Origin: JAVJRN01 sp047635055
GTDB lineage: Bacteria > Bacteroidota > Bacteroidia > Cytophagales > Cyclobacteriaceae
Length of the DNA: 64,000 nt
Direction of reading: 5' to 3'
Assembly: GCA_047635055.1 (NCBI GenBank)
Contig: JBLIIJ010000004.1
Location: 20,079 to 84,078, forward strand
Shown here: piece by piece, positions 36,628 to 44,947 of the stretch
How positions within the stretch are numbered: position 1 is the stretch's first letter
Layout: each line of letters begins with the position of its first letter
The notes under the pieces: model-generated
What the model was told of the DNA's origin: nothing
The model's input: the letters and a program-made list of their open reading frames with translations, nothing else
Databases searched by the model: none
Translations under genes and position numbers: made by a program

Positions 36628-36643
36628 AATCTATATTTAGATT
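36628..36643 (-). repeat. Palindrome copy 2, overlapping the acyl-CoA dehydrogenase stop
   Basis: AATCTA (36628-36633) and TAGATT (36638-36643) around TATT. On the minus strand it is followed by TTTT, so it could also be a weak terminator of the dehydrogenase gene. Its centre is about 62.5 bases from copy 1. Confidence 0.5.
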
Positions 36644-37781
36644 ATTTTAATAATGCCCTGGAAATAACAATTTTCTGAATTTCGGAAGTCCCCTCATAGA
36701 TTTGCGTAATTTTCGCATCCCGCATTAAGCGCTCCACATGATATTCTTTCACAAACCCATATCCACCATGTATTTGCACAGCTTCTACAGCATTTTCCAT
36801 GGCGACACCTGACGCATATAACTTTGCCATTGCCGAAGCTTGTGCATAATCTTGATTCGCATCTTTAAGTTGAGCAGCCCTCAAACACAGCAATCTTGCT
36901 GCTTCTGCATTGGTAGCCATATCAGCCAACTTGAATTGAATTGCTTGATGTTTGGCGATCTCTACGCCAAATGCTTTTCTTTCTTGAGCATATTTTAACG
37001 AAAATTCTAACGACCCAGAGGCAATCCCTAAGGCCTGAGCCGCGATACCAATTCTACCTCCATTCAGTGCTGACATGGCGAATGTAAATCCAAACCCATC
37101 TTCCCCGATCCTATTTTCTTTTGGAACCTTAACATCAGTAAACATTAAAGAATGTGTGTCCGAACCTCTGATACCTAGCTTATCTTCCTTTTTACCAACC
37201 ACGAAACCTTCTGAATCACGCTCTACAATCAGACAGTTAATCCCTTTATGTTTCTTTTCAACATCCGTCTGAGCTATCACTAGATATATAGACGCTGTAT
37301 TCCCATTTGTAATCCAGTTCTTCGTGCCATTAAGCAAGTAGTGATCTCCTTTATCTTCTGCTGTAGTTCGCTGTGATGTAGCATCCGAACCTGCTTCTGG
37401 CTCGGACAAACAAAAAGCACCAATGACTTCTCCTTTCGCTAAAGGCACTAAGTACTTTTGTTTTTGTTCTTCGGTACCGAATTTTTCAAGTCCCCAACAA
37501 ACTAAAGAGTTGTTAACCGACATACAAACAGAGGCTGACGCATCGATTTTAGAGATTTCCTCCATGGCCAATACATACGAGACAGTATCCATACCGCCTC
37601 CACCATATTTTGGATCCACCATCATGCCCATGAAACCTAGCTCACCCATCATCTTTACTTGCTCTTTCGGGAATCGCTGCTCATTATCTCTTTCAATCAC
37701 TCCGGGTAATAGCTCTTTTTGGGCAAAGTCTCTGGCCGCATCTCTTACTGCAATTTGCTCTTCTGTTAAATCGAAACTCAT
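36642..37781 (-). CDS. Acyl-CoA dehydrogenase
   Basis: A 379-residue FAD enzyme that oxidises acyl-CoA to enoyl-CoA. It has the flavin/substrate motifs AFCLSEPEAGSDA and NGTKNWITNG, the segment RKAFGVEIAKHQAIQFKLAD and the catalytic base in QIYEGTSEIQKIVISRALL. The pattern fits short/branched-chain or butyryl-CoA dehydrogenases; chain length cannot be fixed from sequence alone. It may form a unit with the AraC gene downstream. Confidence 0.93.
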   Translation of the reverse strand: MSFDLTEEQIAVRDAARDFAQKELLPGVIERDNEQRFPKEQVKMMGELGFMGMMVDPKYGGGGMDTVSYVLAMEEISKIDASASVCMSVNNSLVCWGLEKFGTEEQKQKYLVPLAKGEVIGAFCLSEPEAGSDATSQRTTAEDKGDHYLLNGTKNWITNGNTASIYLVIAQTDVEKKHKGINCLIVERDSEGFVVGKKEDKLGIRGSDTHSLMFTDVKVPKENRIGEDGFGFTFAMSALNGGRIGIAAQALGIASGSLEFSLKYAQERKAFGVEIAKHQAIQFKLADMATNAEAARLLCLRAAQLKDANQDYAQASAMAKLYASGVAMENAVEAVQIHGGYGFVKEYHVERLMRDAKITQIYEGTSEIQKIVISRALLK

Positions 37782-38068
37782 GTTTATCGTAGGGTTTTGA
37801 ATTGTTTATTTCAACGACACGAAGTTAATCGATTTTGTTATGCATGCATACTAAATATTCTGATATTTGCATACCAATTAGTTAATACGCTGAAATCCCA
37901 ACTCATATTAAAGGATAAATCAAACGATTTATGTTCAACCCCGAACCACAGCCAAACACATTGTGTTAATATAAAATCAAACTAAATCAAATGAGTTCAC
38001 TCTTTTCATGCGGTCCTCATGACTAGCGGACATAAAATTGTTAAATTTAATTATTATAATATTCTATT

Positions 38069-38803
38069 ATGGACGATAACGGTCAATTAAAAGCACCATT
38101 ATATCTCTTATTTCTAGGAGTTATGGCGTTATTGTTTTTTGCTGTCGGTATGTTATTTCCTACAGAGCCGCACGATGATACCATTAACGTTGAAAATAAA
38201 CCTTTATCAACAGATGGTACAATTGAAGAAATAGTAAAAGAAGGATATCACGCCGAAGAATCGCCTCAAGAGGACATGAGCATTGATAGTATGAGTCAGG
38301 AGGAAATTGAACTGAGTGATGATAACGTTGTAAATAAAAAACGAAACGAAACGCTCAAATCAACGGAACCGTATCTTCCTAGTTCAAAGACCAACATTTC
38401 AGCATATTTTGACGCTATTTGGGAAGACTATAAAGACAAAATCATAACCCAACTCCCCATTGGCAAGTCAAGATCCGATCTCATTATCCGCTATTACAAA
38501 CACCCAAAAGATGGAGACAGAATAAAAACACTCAAGACATTAAGGGTATATATCCACGAACGACCTATTAATAAGGTCATGCTACCCTATGAGTCAAACG
38601 CTGTGTTCTATGGAGACAGTGTCGCTACTGATGATCTACAGCTTACGATATACAAACTGGTTAACGCTGGTTTTCCTATTAAAAAAGTCAGCTTATCAGC
38701 GTATCATGACAGCTGGAAAACTCAAGCTATTGAAATAGGAACTGATACTACCATCATGGACAGAGCCATATTGTCTTTAGATGAAATTTCTTCGCTTCAC
38801 TAA
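38069..38803 (+). CDS. Single-pass membrane protein with conserved-looking C-terminal domain, unknown
   Basis: A 244-residue protein with a short N-terminus, one membrane helix (LYLLFLGVMALLFFAVGMLF), an acidic low-complexity linker of about 80 residues and a compact C-terminal domain of about 130 residues (YIHERPINKVMLPYESNAVF ... LVNAGFPIKKVSLSAYH). The domain alternates strands and helices somewhat like LytR C-terminal domains, but I do not recognise it with confidence. The C-terminal domain should face the periplasm. Confidence 0.6.
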   Translation: MDDNGQLKAPLYLLFLGVMALLFFAVGMLFPTEPHDDTINVENKPLSTDGTIEEIVKEGYHAEESPQEDMSIDSMSQEEIELSDDNVVNKKRNETLKSTEPYLPSSKTNISAYFDAIWEDYKDKIITQLPIGKSRSDLIIRYYKHPKDGDRIKTLKTLRVYIHERPINKVMLPYESNAVFYGDSVATDDLQLTIYKLVNAGFPIKKVSLSAYHDSWKTQAIEIGTDTTIMDRAILSLDEISSLH

Positions 38804-38891
38804 AAACAATTAATTTTAAATTAATACATTGCACTTAACTAAAAAGCAAAATAGAACGTTTTGCTAGCAAAGTATAGCACAAAGAAATCGA

Positions 38892-41294
38892 ATGCGCATC
38901 TCCCTTTTATCTGCCTTGATCGCTTTATCTAGTCTTGGGTTTTCTCAAGAGTCAGTTCTCGAAAAATTGTCCACCTATATAAAGTTCAGACCACAGGAAA
39001 AAGTTTACCTCCATACTAATAAAGACATTTACTCGCCGGGAGAGACTATCTGGTTCAAACAGTACCATTTCGATGGATATACCTCAAAACCTTCCCTATT
39101 AAGTCAAGTCCTTTATGTGGATGTCGTAAATGGCACAGGCGCAATCTATGGGGGGGTGAAAGTCAACTTAACCTCCGATGAAGGGGGATCCATTGATCTA
39201 CCAGACACCATAAAGAATGACACCTATTATCTACGCGCTTACACTTCCTACCAGCTCAACTTTGAGAATGGTTTAATATTTAGAAAACCTTTCAAAATAA
39301 TCAACGAATTAAAGGATCCTTTGCTCAATGAAGAGACCACTGAAATCATCCCCTTCAATATCCAATTTTTCCCCGAAGGTGGGCATCTAATTGATGGCTT
39401 GGTTAATAACATTGGATTTAAATCTATTAACCAATATGGCCTTAGTGCACAAATAGAAGGGAAGATTTTAAACCAAAATGGAGAAACGATCACCTCTTTT
39501 TCAAGTGGACATGCAGGAATTGGAAGTTTCAAATTGATACCAAATATTAATCAACGCTATACGGCATCCATTATTTACCGCAATCTTCTTTTTGAATTTC
39601 CAATTCCAGAAATTGAAACAAATGGTCCACTGCTGAATGTCACGATGAATTTGAAGACCATCGCTGTAAAGGTCTTTGCTAAAGATTATAACCTGACTGA
39701 TCATTACGTACTGGGATACCAAAATGGGAGTATTTTTCTAAATACTAAAACCCCTGAAAACAAAGAATATATTTATGCCAAATTTGGTGTTGAAAACCTA
39801 AAGACCGGCATTGCTCATTTCACATTATTCAACGCCATTGATCAGCCTATCGCAGAAAGAATATGTTTTGTTAAAAATGGCGCCATAAAAGAAATCGCTT
39901 TTTCTATTGAAAACGAAGTGTCCACTAAATCCAAGGTAAGCGCAAAAACCAATCAAATAGATCAGTCAGATAAGCTAGTCAATGCATCAGTGACTGTATA
40001 TGATTTCGGACTGAAAAATGAATATGCGAATAACATTGTAAGTGATTCCTATTTGAGTAGCGACCTCAAGGGATATGTCGAGGATCCATACTATTATTTT
40101 CAAAATCTGGATGAAGATAGGTTCCGCGAATTAGATAATCTGATGCTGACGCAAGGATGGACAAGATTCCAATGGCACGAGGTACTTCGCGATACGCTCT
40201 CCCCTATCAATTATTTCCTTGAACAATCACCAACAGTCAAAGGGCAGTTGTTTAATTATTGGAACAGAAGTAAAACAAGAGAAGGAATGGTTTCACTGTT
40301 CATATTAGAAGCTCCTTTGGTCAATATCGAAACTCAATCCTCGCCGGAAGGGTATTTTCAATTTGGCAGTTTAGATTTTGGTGACTCAGTGAACCTTATT
40401 ATACAAGCGAATAAAATCGGAAAGAAAGCCCAAAAAAATCGCAAAAAAGAAAATAACGACAATTACTATATTGACATAAAAGATATACCTCGACCAATTA
40501 TTGCAAAAAATGTTTTATTAATCAATGAAGTTTGGGACGACATTGTATTAAGGGCTCAGGAACTAGAAGAAAGATATCGTCAGATAGAGCGTTCTTTTAA
40601 TGATGATGTCATCATTTTAGAAGCATTTGAGATTCTAAGCAAGAAAGATCAATATGCTACGGGGATTGGAAACCAAGCGCTTATTTATAATAAACCAACC
40701 AGAAGGTACGAACTCGATTCTATGGATTATGATCCACGCCTTGGTGCGATCAACATGCAAGACTTGATTAGTAGTTTACAGATTCCAGGTTTTTCAAGCG
40801 GGAATTTATCTAGTCGCGGTGCATCCACCTTCACCGGAAGCAATCAGGTAGCTTTCTTCTACAATGGAAGTCAAGTAGACCAAGATTTTGTCCTTAATGA
40901 TCTGTCGCCTGGTGATGTAGGCACGATAGATTATTTTACAGGAAATCAAGCCTCCATCTTTGGGGGCTTAGGTGCCTCGGGGGTTATAGCTATTTACCCT
41001 AGGTCAAAAGGTTCTTCTTCCACGACATTGGAAATTGTTGGTGTTACTAACATGAAGTTCATAGGTTTTAATGAAGTCAAAGAATTTTACCAGGCATCAA
41101 TAGAACCTGAAACAAAACCAGATTACAGAAGAGCATTGTATTGGACACCAAAGGTGAATATCGATGAACAAGGACAAGCACTGGTCAATTTTAATACCTC
41201 TGACGCAAAAGGGGAATTTATTATTGAAATTCAGGGGATGAATGATCTTGGGCAACCCGTCTACGGCCAAAAGGTCTTTTATATAACGAAATAG
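38892..41294 (+). CDS. MG2-like/TonB-plug domain protein without a barrel
   Basis: An 800-residue secreted protein. After the signal peptide (RISLLSALIALSSLGFSQE) comes a macroglobulin MG2-like domain (QEKVYLHTNKDIYSPGETIW), further beta-rich domains, and near residue 610 a TonB-receptor plug (MQDLISSLQIPGFSSGNL ... ASIFGGLGASGVIAIY). The last ~100 residues are a MG-like beta domain (RALYWTPKVNIDEQGQALV ... FIIEIQGMNDLGQPVYG). No 22-strand barrel follows, so it is not a channel by itself. Such proteins are frequent in Bacteroidota and of unknown function. A CarboxypepD_reg protein gene follows after 59 bases. Confidence 0.8.
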   Translation: MRISLLSALIALSSLGFSQESVLEKLSTYIKFRPQEKVYLHTNKDIYSPGETIWFKQYHFDGYTSKPSLLSQVLYVDVVNGTGAIYGGVKVNLTSDEGGSIDLPDTIKNDTYYLRAYTSYQLNFENGLIFRKPFKIINELKDPLLNEETTEIIPFNIQFFPEGGHLIDGLVNNIGFKSINQYGLSAQIEGKILNQNGETITSFSSGHAGIGSFKLIPNINQRYTASIIYRNLLFEFPIPEIETNGPLLNVTMNLKTIAVKVFAKDYNLTDHYVLGYQNGSIFLNTKTPENKEYIYAKFGVENLKTGIAHFTLFNAIDQPIAERICFVKNGAIKEIAFSIENEVSTKSKVSAKTNQIDQSDKLVNASVTVYDFGLKNEYANNIVSDSYLSSDLKGYVEDPYYYFQNLDEDRFRELDNLMLTQGWTRFQWHEVLRDTLSPINYFLEQSPTVKGQLFNYWNRSKTREGMVSLFILEAPLVNIETQSSPEGYFQFGSLDFGDSVNLIIQANKIGKKAQKNRKKENNDNYYIDIKDIPRPIIAKNVLLINEVWDDIVLRAQELEERYRQIERSFNDDVIILEAFEILSKKDQYATGIGNQALIYNKPTRRYELDSMDYDPRLGAINMQDLISSLQIPGFSSGNLSSRGASTFTGSNQVAFFYNGSQVDQDFVLNDLSPGDVGTIDYFTGNQASIFGGLGASGVIAIYPRSKGSSSTTLEIVGVTNMKFIGFNEVKEFYQASIEPETKPDYRRALYWTPKVNIDEQGQALVNFNTSDAKGEFIIEIQGMNDLGQPVYGQKVFYITK

Positions 41295-41353
41295 TTGTCG
41301 TTAAAGTAAGTTAAATACCGCCTACAGGTCATTTTTTTGACCGTATTTTGAGT

Positions 41354-42106
41354 GTGCGCTTATACATATTATCCATATTCCTACTTTTCGTAAATGCTGC
41401 TCAGAGCCAAGGTCAACTTCATGGCAGCTTACTTGATTCCACTACAAATGAAATCATCCCATTCGCTCATATAAGAAACGTTACCCTTCAAGTAATGACC
41501 GTGAGCGATCATTTAGGCAAGTTTCAAATAGTCGCCAATGTTCAGGATACCGTTATCTTTTCAAGTGTTGGTTATCAAAGACTGGGTTGGATCGTAAAGG
41601 AAGACTACTTCCATCGTGAAAAGACTTACCGCCTACCCATAGATACTATTCTCCTCAAAGATGTTACGATCAACTCGATGCTTACAGAAGAGAGATTTAA
41701 GAAAGCCATTTTGAATTATGAACCAGAAGATAATGGCTTTTGGTACCATGGCATGGAAACTCCTAAACCTGATAACGACCCAACATTATCGGAAAATTTC
41801 ATGAAGCACCCATTGGCCTTTGTCGCTCATCCACTCTCCGCTTTCTATTATCGGTTTAGTAAGCAAGAAAAAGAAAAAAGAAAATATCATCAAGTATCAC
41901 AACAATCATCTATTAAAGAAAGAGTGGGTAAGAAATTTACCCGTACCTGGGTGACAGAAGTGACCGCTTTGACCGGTGACGAGCTAACCAATTTTATTGC
42001 TTACTGCGATTTCTCACTAGACTACTTGGATAATACGCCCTTCTACATCATTCAAGAAGATATGTTAGCACTTTTACCCAAGTTCAAAAAGAACTATAAA
42101 AGCTAG
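41354..42106 (+). CDS. CarboxypepD_reg-like domain protein, exported
   Basis: About 250 residues. The start is uncertain: GTG at 41354 or TTG at 41348, both before the signal peptide (VRLYILSIFLLFVNAAQSQG). The first mature domain is the beta-sandwich of SusC-type N-terminal extensions (GSLLDSTTNEIIPFAHIRNV ... VIFSSVGYQRLGW). The remainder (KKAILNYEPEDNGFWYHGME) is an uncharacterised region common in Bacteroidota proteins of this type. It probably works with the plug protein encoded upstream. Confidence 0.75.
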   Translation: MRLYILSIFLLFVNAAQSQGQLHGSLLDSTTNEIIPFAHIRNVTLQVMTVSDHLGKFQIVANVQDTVIFSSVGYQRLGWIVKEDYFHREKTYRLPIDTILLKDVTINSMLTEERFKKAILNYEPEDNGFWYHGMETPKPDNDPTLSENFMKHPLAFVAHPLSAFYYRFSKQEKEKRKYHQVSQQSSIKERVGKKFTRTWVTEVTALTGDELTNFIAYCDFSLDYLDNTPFYIIQEDMLALLPKFKKNYKS

Positions 42107-42200
42107 CGCGTTCTAAAGTGATTGGGTCATATGACGTCTAAGCTACATTTTTCCTAAATAACGAATCAAAGGATAAGGGTTTTCGTTGTTAAGGGCATCT

Positions 42201-43283
42201 ATGCAAAATCGCGATACCTTATTTTTCCTTCCAGATATTTCTGGCTTTACTTCCTTCGTAAACAACGTAGATATATCACATTCGAAACACATCATTGCCG
42301 AATTACTTGAGGCTGTAATGTCAAAAAACAAATTAAAATTTGACTTGGGTGAAATTGAAGGTGATGCACTCTTTTACTACAGTAAAAATAATTTACCCAG
42401 TTTTGATCAGGTCTTGGCTCAAGCCAAAGAGATGTTTCTCGCTTTTCACCAACAATTATTATTGTATGACAATAGAAGAATATGCAATTGTGGAGCCTGC
42501 TCCTCTGCGGTCAACCTTTCTTTAAAATTCATTATTCATTACGGCGAAAGTGAACTAATATCAATAGGCGGAAGGAACCTTAAGCCATTTGGCAAAGATG
42601 TCATACTTGCCCATCGATTATTAAAAAACACGTTACCAACGAGAGAGTATATACTTTTTACCGATACAGTAGAAAAAGAAAATATGCCAAGCTGGTTTAC
42701 TACACAGCGAACAACCGAAACCATTGATGGAGAGCAAGTAAAGATTTACTATGCTGATATCAACTCGTTACTCAATGAAGTACCTGAAATCCCTGAACTA
42801 CAATCAAACCACCGAGCACCGAATCCAATAATTGTTGAGGGGTATTTAGATGCTAAACCAGAAGACATTTACGAACTCCTCAGCAACATGGACTTAAGAG
42901 AACTGTGGAATAAAAAAGTGGATAAACTTGAATACAATAAAGATCGAATTAACAGAATTGGAGATAAGCACTTATGTGTAATCGATGGGAGAACCCTTGA
43001 ATTTGAAACTTTGACAGAAAATTTTGGGAATAAATCTCTTGTCTATGGAGAAGTCACTAAAAATATCCCGGTTGTCAAAACAATGACCAATTACTTCATC
43101 CTTCAAAAGAAAGGTGAGCAAACATTTCTGAGAATTGAGTCTCACTTTAAACCACTTCCTATCATTGGCTTTTTACTCACTCCTTTCATTCGAAAAATGG
43201 TAAAAAAAGAGTTTGAAGAAACGATCAATCAGTTAAAAACTGTGGCGCAAACAAACTTTCTGATACCTGCAGCTCCTTTATAG
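42201..43283 (+). CDS. DUF2652 (class III cyclase-like) plus SRPBCC-domain protein
   Basis: 360 residues from the ATG at 42201; a TTG five codons upstream is possible. Residues 1-160 have the order of class III nucleotidyl cyclase motifs: FFLPDISGFTSFV (Asp12), GEIEGDALFYY (Glu51, Asp55), FIIHYGE (111-116) and LKPFGKDVILAHRLL (Lys128, Ile135, Arg139). Both metal Asp and the Arg are in place; the transition-state Asn position is Ile. A CNCGAC insertion (Cys95, 97, 100) may bind metal. Residues ~205-355 form a SRPBCC/polyketide-cyclase-like lipid-binding domain (VEGYLDAKPEDIYELLSNMD). No signal peptide, so cytoplasmic. Cyclase activity is inference. Confidence 0.7.
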   Translation: MQNRDTLFFLPDISGFTSFVNNVDISHSKHIIAELLEAVMSKNKLKFDLGEIEGDALFYYSKNNLPSFDQVLAQAKEMFLAFHQQLLLYDNRRICNCGACSSAVNLSLKFIIHYGESELISIGGRNLKPFGKDVILAHRLLKNTLPTREYILFTDTVEKENMPSWFTTQRTTETIDGEQVKIYYADINSLLNEVPEIPELQSNHRAPNPIIVEGYLDAKPEDIYELLSNMDLRELWNKKVDKLEYNKDRINRIGDKHLCVIDGRTLEFETLTENFGNKSLVYGEVTKNIPVVKTMTNYFILQKKGEQTFLRIESHFKPLPIIGFLLTPFIRKMVKKEFEETINQLKTVAQTNFLIPAAPL

Positions 43284-43297
43284 TAGAAAGAAGACAT

Positions 43298-43322
43298 AAA
43301 AAAACCCACCAAAGAGTGAGTT
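43298..43322 (-). terminator. Intrinsic terminator of the CVGCGS small-protein gene
   Basis: AACCCAC (43303-43309) pairs with GTGAGTT (43316-43322), one G-U pair on the RNA; the A7 run on the left gives a U-run on the minus strand. It may also end transcription from the DUF2652 gene. Confidence 0.7.
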
Positions 43323-43348
43323 AAAATTCTTGACGGTTCATGCGTTAA

Positions 43349-43522
43349 TTAACTCCCGCAACCCACGCAATCAATTTCACTATTCATGGGTCTAGTCCCG
43401 TTTAATTTCATCTTAAGACTATGGATTTTGTCTTTTAAATCCATGTCTTGAAACATGTCACCTGTCAATTGTCCTTCCAATTGTTTGATTTCACTTTGAA
43501 TTTGTTCAGCAGTCATTTGCAT
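43349..43522 (-). CDS. Small coiled protein ending CVGCGS, unknown
   Basis: 57 residues from the ATG at 43522 (or 55 from 43516). It is a short charged helical protein (EQIQSEIKQLEGQLTGDMFQ, DMDLKDKIHSLKMKLNG) ending IDCVGCGS. Similar small proteins with this Cys tail occur in Bacteroidota as far as I recall; function unknown. The CxxC tail could bind metal or take part in disulphide chemistry. It has its own terminator. Confidence 0.65.
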   Translation of the reverse strand: MQMTAEQIQSEIKQLEGQLTGDMFQDMDLKDKIHSLKMKLNGTRPMNSEIDCVGCGS

Positions 43523-43826
43523 TAGGTATTTTGTATTAGCAGTAAGGGATCTAAGATTATATACTACAATATAATAAAGGAAACAGTTCAATCAAGAAAA
43601 TTATTATTGAACATTGATGATTTTTTAAAAATCTTCAAAAAACAGGGTAAAACTGTTAATTTATTTGGCAAACTTCTTCAAATAAGACGGGGATACCACG
43701 CCGTACGACTTCTAGCTTAAAGCATCTAGTTTGGGATAACACACTTCACCTCTATATTATTGGGCAATTATTTTCATACACGACCGTTTCTACTGCATAT
43801 AGTCTTTTTACATAACCACTAATAAT

Positions 43827-44513
43827 ATGGAATTGAAAAAAAATCCAAAGTATGATCTTGAAAACAAAAGACCACTTTTCTTATCGATAGGGTTAGTTGT
43901 CGCATTATTTTGCGTGACAATAGCATTTAATTGGCGCTCAGAATATGACCCTTTAGTCATACAACCAAGAGAAACTGATTTTGATGAGATGCCTATCATT
44001 TTCAATACCAAAATAGAAGCTCCAAAGCCCGTATTAAAAAAGAAGAAAGTAAAAGTGATTAAGCCAGATATATCAACGAGACTCGTTGCTTCAGAAAAAG
44101 AAAGTACAGAACTAGTCGAAAAGCTCCACTTACCACTAGTCGATGATCCATTGTTAAACTTTCAACTAGACTATCTCCCCGTTGAAATTGTAGATGAAGA
44201 ACCCTTAGTCTTTGTGGAATCAATGCCAGAATTTCCTGGAGGAGAGGCGGCATTTTACGCTTTTTTATCTAGTAACATGAAATATCCGAGCCAAGCCAGA
44301 CGGATGAACGTGGAAGGAAAAGTATTCGTAGAGTTCGTTATCGATATTGATGGGTCCGTATCTGATGTCAAAACCGTCAAAGGAATAGGTGCAGGATGTG
44401 ACGAAGAGGCCGCCAGAGTACTGGGCATGATGCCTAATTTCATTCCAGGAAAGCAGAGAGGAAGACCCGTAAAGGTTAGAATGTTTCTTCCTGTTACGTT
44501 TAGGCTCAATTAA
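43827..44513 (+). CDS. tonB: Energy transducer TonB
   Basis: A 228-residue TonB-family protein: an N-terminal membrane anchor (PLFLSIGLVVALFCVTIAFN), a periplasmic linker with Lys/Pro and acidic segments, and the C-terminal TonB domain (PEFPGGEAAFYAFLSSNMKY, YPSQARRMNVEGKVFVEFVI, MMPNFIPGKQRGRPVKVRMF). It couples the proton motive force to outer-membrane receptors; ExbB/ExbD are not in the window. Confidence 0.88.
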   Translation: MELKKNPKYDLENKRPLFLSIGLVVALFCVTIAFNWRSEYDPLVIQPRETDFDEMPIIFNTKIEAPKPVLKKKKVKVIKPDISTRLVASEKESTELVEKLHLPLVDDPLLNFQLDYLPVEIVDEEPLVFVESMPEFPGGEAAFYAFLSSNMKYPSQARRMNVEGKVFVEFVIDIDGSVSDVKTVKGIGAGCDEEAARVLGMMPNFIPGKQRGRPVKVRMFLPVTFRLN

Positions 44514-44663
44514 ACTGTCTATTGAGTATTAATAGGCTCATCTGTTCAGTCAGCTTAAAAGCGAACCATTCATCTTCTGCCGAGTAATTCTACCTGTTCA
44601 TCCAAAAAGGCATTTTAGACCTAGAAATATTTTTCATATTCGTAGTTCTAAAACACGAAGATT

Positions 44664-44783
44664 ATGAATAAACTAAATATTAAATGGGAATTGGTAAAGG
44701 CAATTAGAGTTTATTCCGGAATGTCTCTAATCGTAAGCGTGATATACGCCATTAGTGATTCGATGAATTCAAGTAAAAGTTGA
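44664..44783 (+). CDS. Possible 39-residue small protein
   Basis: ATG at 44664 opens a 39-codon frame: a basic N-terminus (MNKLNIKWELVKAIRVYSG) followed by a short hydrophobic stretch (MSLIVSVIYAI). ACGAAG upstream is a weak ribosome site. The terminator at 44888-44920 lies downstream. It is too short for confident assignment. Confidence 0.3.
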   Translation: MNKLNIKWELVKAIRVYSGMSLIVSVIYAISDSMNSSKS

Positions 44784-44887
44784 AAAAATATTGATCGGAG
44801 GAAGGGTCTTCCTCCTGTCAAATAATCATTACTATCTGTACTTCAGGTTTGAGCCAGTTAATGCGCTCATTTGATGTCAGTAATAAT

Positions 44888-44920
44888 AAAACCTACATCC
44901 AAATAAAGGATGTAGGTTTT
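44888..44920. terminator. Strong bidirectional terminator downstream of clpB
   Basis: A perfect 13-bp stem, AAAACCTACATCC (44888-44900) and GGATGTAGGTTTT (44908-44920), with a 7-base loop. T-runs on the right serve plus-strand transcripts and A-runs on the left serve clpB on the minus strand. Confidence 0.9.
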
Positions 44921-44947
44921 TGTTTTTTAGCTACTTATGTAGTCCTG

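Noticed and set aside
37797..37985. A 62-codon plus-strand open frame upstream of the 38069 gene
   Set aside because: Overlaps the leader region of the acyl-CoA dehydrogenase gene and has no protein-like pattern.
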